This document shows, piece after piece, positions 62,793 to 64,000 of a DNA stretch of 64,000 nucleotides. The number at the start of each line of letters is the position of its first letter. Within the stretch, counting starts at the first letter, position 1. Below the pieces are notes generated by a model. That model did no database searches. It had not been told where the DNA came from and worked only from the letters and a program-made list of their open reading frames with translations. This DNA is from Novosphingobium sp. (GTDB taxonomy: Bacteria > Pseudomonadota > Alphaproteobacteria > Sphingomonadales > Sphingomonadaceae): the NCBI RefSeq assembly GCF_020852455.1, contig NZ_JADZAT010000001.1, positions 1-64,000 of the forward strand, written 5' to 3'. The translations under genes were made by a program, and so were the position numbers.

Positions 62793-64000
62793 ATGAGCGT
62801 GGACCTTCCCAAGCGCGCCCGCGTGGTGATCGTTGGCGGCGGGGTGATCGGCACCTCGATTGCCTATCACCTGACCAAGATCGGCTGGCAGGACGTTGTG
62901 CTGTGCGAACGCAAGCAGCTGACCTGCGGCACCACCTGGCACGCAGCCGGGCTGGTTGGCCAGCTGCGCACCTCGATCAACATGACCAAGCTCGCCAAGT
63001 ATACCGGCGAGCTTTACCGCGGGCTGGAGGCCGAGACCGGGCAGGCGACCGGCTATCGCCAATGCGGCTCAATCTCGATGGCGACCAACCACGAGCGGTT
63101 CGAAGAACTGAAGCGCAGCGCCTCGATGGCCAAGGTGTTCGACCTGCCAGTCAACGTGGTCACCCCTGATGAGATCAAGGCGATGGCCCCGATCCTTGAG
63201 GTAGGCGATCTGGTTGGCGGGATCCATATCCCGTCAGACGGCTATGCCAACGCGGTCGATATCACCCAGGCACTGGCAAAGGGCGCGCGTGCGGGCGGGG
63301 CAAGGATCGTCGAGAATTGCAAGGTCACCCGTATTCGCCACGATGGAACACGGATCATCGGGGTCGATACCGAACACGGATCGATCGATGCCGATTATGT
63401 GGTACTGGCGGGCGGAATGTGGACCCGAGATCTGGGCGCGAGCATCGGCGTTGCCGTGCCACTGCACGCCTGCGAACATTATTATGTGATGTTCGAAGGC
63501 GTGGCCGGGATCGATCCCAGCCTGCCGGTGCTGCGCGATTACGACCACTGCGGATATTACAAGTACGATGCCGGCAAGCTGCTGGTCGGTGCCTTCGAAC
63601 CCAATGCCCGGCCCTGGGGGATGGAGGGCATCAGCGAGGACTTCTGCTTTGACGAGATCGCCGGCAGCTTCGAACACTTCGAACCGCTGCTGATGGACGC
63701 GATGAAGCGCGTGCCCGCGCTGGAGAACGCCGGGATCCAGAAGTTCTTCTGCGGGCCGGAAAGCTTCACTCCCGATGTGCGCTATCACATCGGCGAAGCG
63801 CCCGAGCTCAAGGGCTGCTTCGTTGCCGCCGGGCTCAATTCGATCGGGCTGCAATCGGCTGGCGGGGTCGGCAAGGTAATGGCCGAATGGATCCGCGACG
63901 GGAAGCCGCCGGCCGACCTGTGGACGGTCGACGTGCGCCGCAACATGCCGTTCCAGATCAACCGCAAGTATCTGGCTGAGCGGGTGAGCGAAAGCCTGGG
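62793..64000 (+). CDS. Dimethylglycine/sarcosine dehydrogenase-like flavoprotein (copy 2), cut by the window edge
   Basis: An open frame of 402 codons that runs off the window. It begins 'MSVDLPKRARVVIVGGGVIG' and has the FAD domain with His50 in 'TTWHAAGLVGQ', the covalent-FAD position of dimethylglycine dehydrogenase. The visible part covers the oxidase domain up to about where a GcvT-like domain would start. It is more like classical dimethylglycine/sarcosine dehydrogenases than copy 1 ('HAAGL' rather than 'HAAGQ'). The 4-base spacing shows an operon; the two may act on successive N-methyl groups. Confidence 0.88.
   Translation, partial: MSVDLPKRARVVIVGGGVIGTSIAYHLTKIGWQDVVLCERKQLTCGTTWHAAGLVGQLRTSINMTKLAKYTGELYRGLEAETGQATGYRQCGSISMATNHERFEELKRSASMAKVFDLPVNVVTPDEIKAMAPILEVGDLVGGIHIPSDGYANAVDITQALAKGARAGGARIVENCKVTRIRHDGTRIIGVDTEHGSIDADYVVLAGGMWTRDLGASIGVAVPLHACEHYYVMFEGVAGIDPSLPVLRDYDHCGYYKYDAGKLLVGAFEPNARPWGMEGISEDFCFDEIAGSFEHFEPLLMDAMKRVPALENAGIQKFFCGPESFTPDVRYHIGEAPELKGCFVAAGLNSIGLQSAGGVGKVMAEWIRDGKPPADLWTVDVRRNMPFQINRKYLAERVSESL

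Noticed and set aside
1..64000. CRISPR arrays, tRNA/rRNA genes, prophage or insertion-sequence remnants
   Set aside because: No repeat-spacer pattern, no tRNA cloverleaf, and no transposase or integrase reading frame was recognised on either strand.

Overview
The window looks like a chromosomal segment of an aerobic, GC-rich alphaproteobacterium, most likely a sphingomonad (Novosphingobium/Sphingobium-like). The reasons are two large TonB-dependent receptors with typical sphingomonad leaders, one of them next to a TPR-sulfotransferase gene, an NAD-linked Fds-type formate dehydrogenase, and the codon style. No tRNA, rRNA, CRISPR array, insertion sequence or integrase was seen. Coding density is very high and many genes overlap by 1-14 bases.

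The dominant theme is catabolism of quaternary amines (choline, glycine betaine, probably carnitine/gamma-butyrobetaine) by corrinoid-dependent demethylation, with the methyl group oxidised on tetrahydrofolate to CO2. Bases 3468-17231 hold two MttB-family methyltransferases, an MFS transporter, a gamma-butyrobetaine-dioxygenase-like gene, formate-THF ligase, a LysR regulator, a FAD oxidoreductase, choline dehydrogenase BetA, and a single-chain fusion of the BetI repressor to betaine aldehyde dehydrogenase BetB. Bases 17589-21750 carry a TonB receptor and an APC permease. Bases 21755-35660 form one long minus-strand gene train. In transcription order it is corrinoid protein, DUF1638 protein, MetV-like protein, MetF, methyl-THF:corrinoid methyltransferase, GFA-family protein, RACo-like corrinoid reactivator, a third MttB, FolD, BCCT betaine transporter, FAD oxidoreductase, Kbl and Tdh. 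A divergent GlxA/GbdR-type AraC regulator sits at its head (35795). Bases 36775-43239 are the formate dehydrogenase operon (FdsG, FdsB, MobA, FdsA, FdsD) with a LysR gene. Bases 43298-45171 carry serine deaminase and a YbaK/ProXp-type editing protein.

Proposed flow (inference): choline -> betaine aldehyde -> glycine betaine by BetA and BetI-BetB, or betaine import by the BCCT carrier. One N-methyl is then moved by an MttB protein to the corrinoid protein and on to THF. MetF/MetV, FolD and Fhs run the methyl branch of the Wood-Ljungdahl pathway in the oxidative direction (one ATP at Fhs), and Fds oxidises formate to CO2 with NADH. Dimethylglycine and sarcosine would be handled by the two flavin dehydrogenases at 60371-64000. 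Glycine would leave through serine (SdaA to pyruvate) or Kbl/Tdh.

Bases 45493-60212 are a more generic catabolic region: TonB receptor, TPR-sulfotransferase, MFS carrier, two aldehyde dehydrogenases, an enolase-superfamily dehydratase, a GMC oxidoreductase, a GcvA-like regulator, a beta-hydroxyacid dehydrogenase and an SDR. The left edge (251-3465) holds a fused alpha/beta thiamine-dependent E1 dehydrogenase with a FabD-like acyltransferase.

The most unusual features are: an Arg/Gly-rich tail with a GGR core shared by several proteins of the methyl-transfer system encoded at separate loci; the BetI-BetB fusion; three methyltransferases apparently served by one corrinoid protein; a threonine dehydrogenase that has lost all four structural-zinc cysteines; and the E1/FabD-like pair, which has no visible E2.
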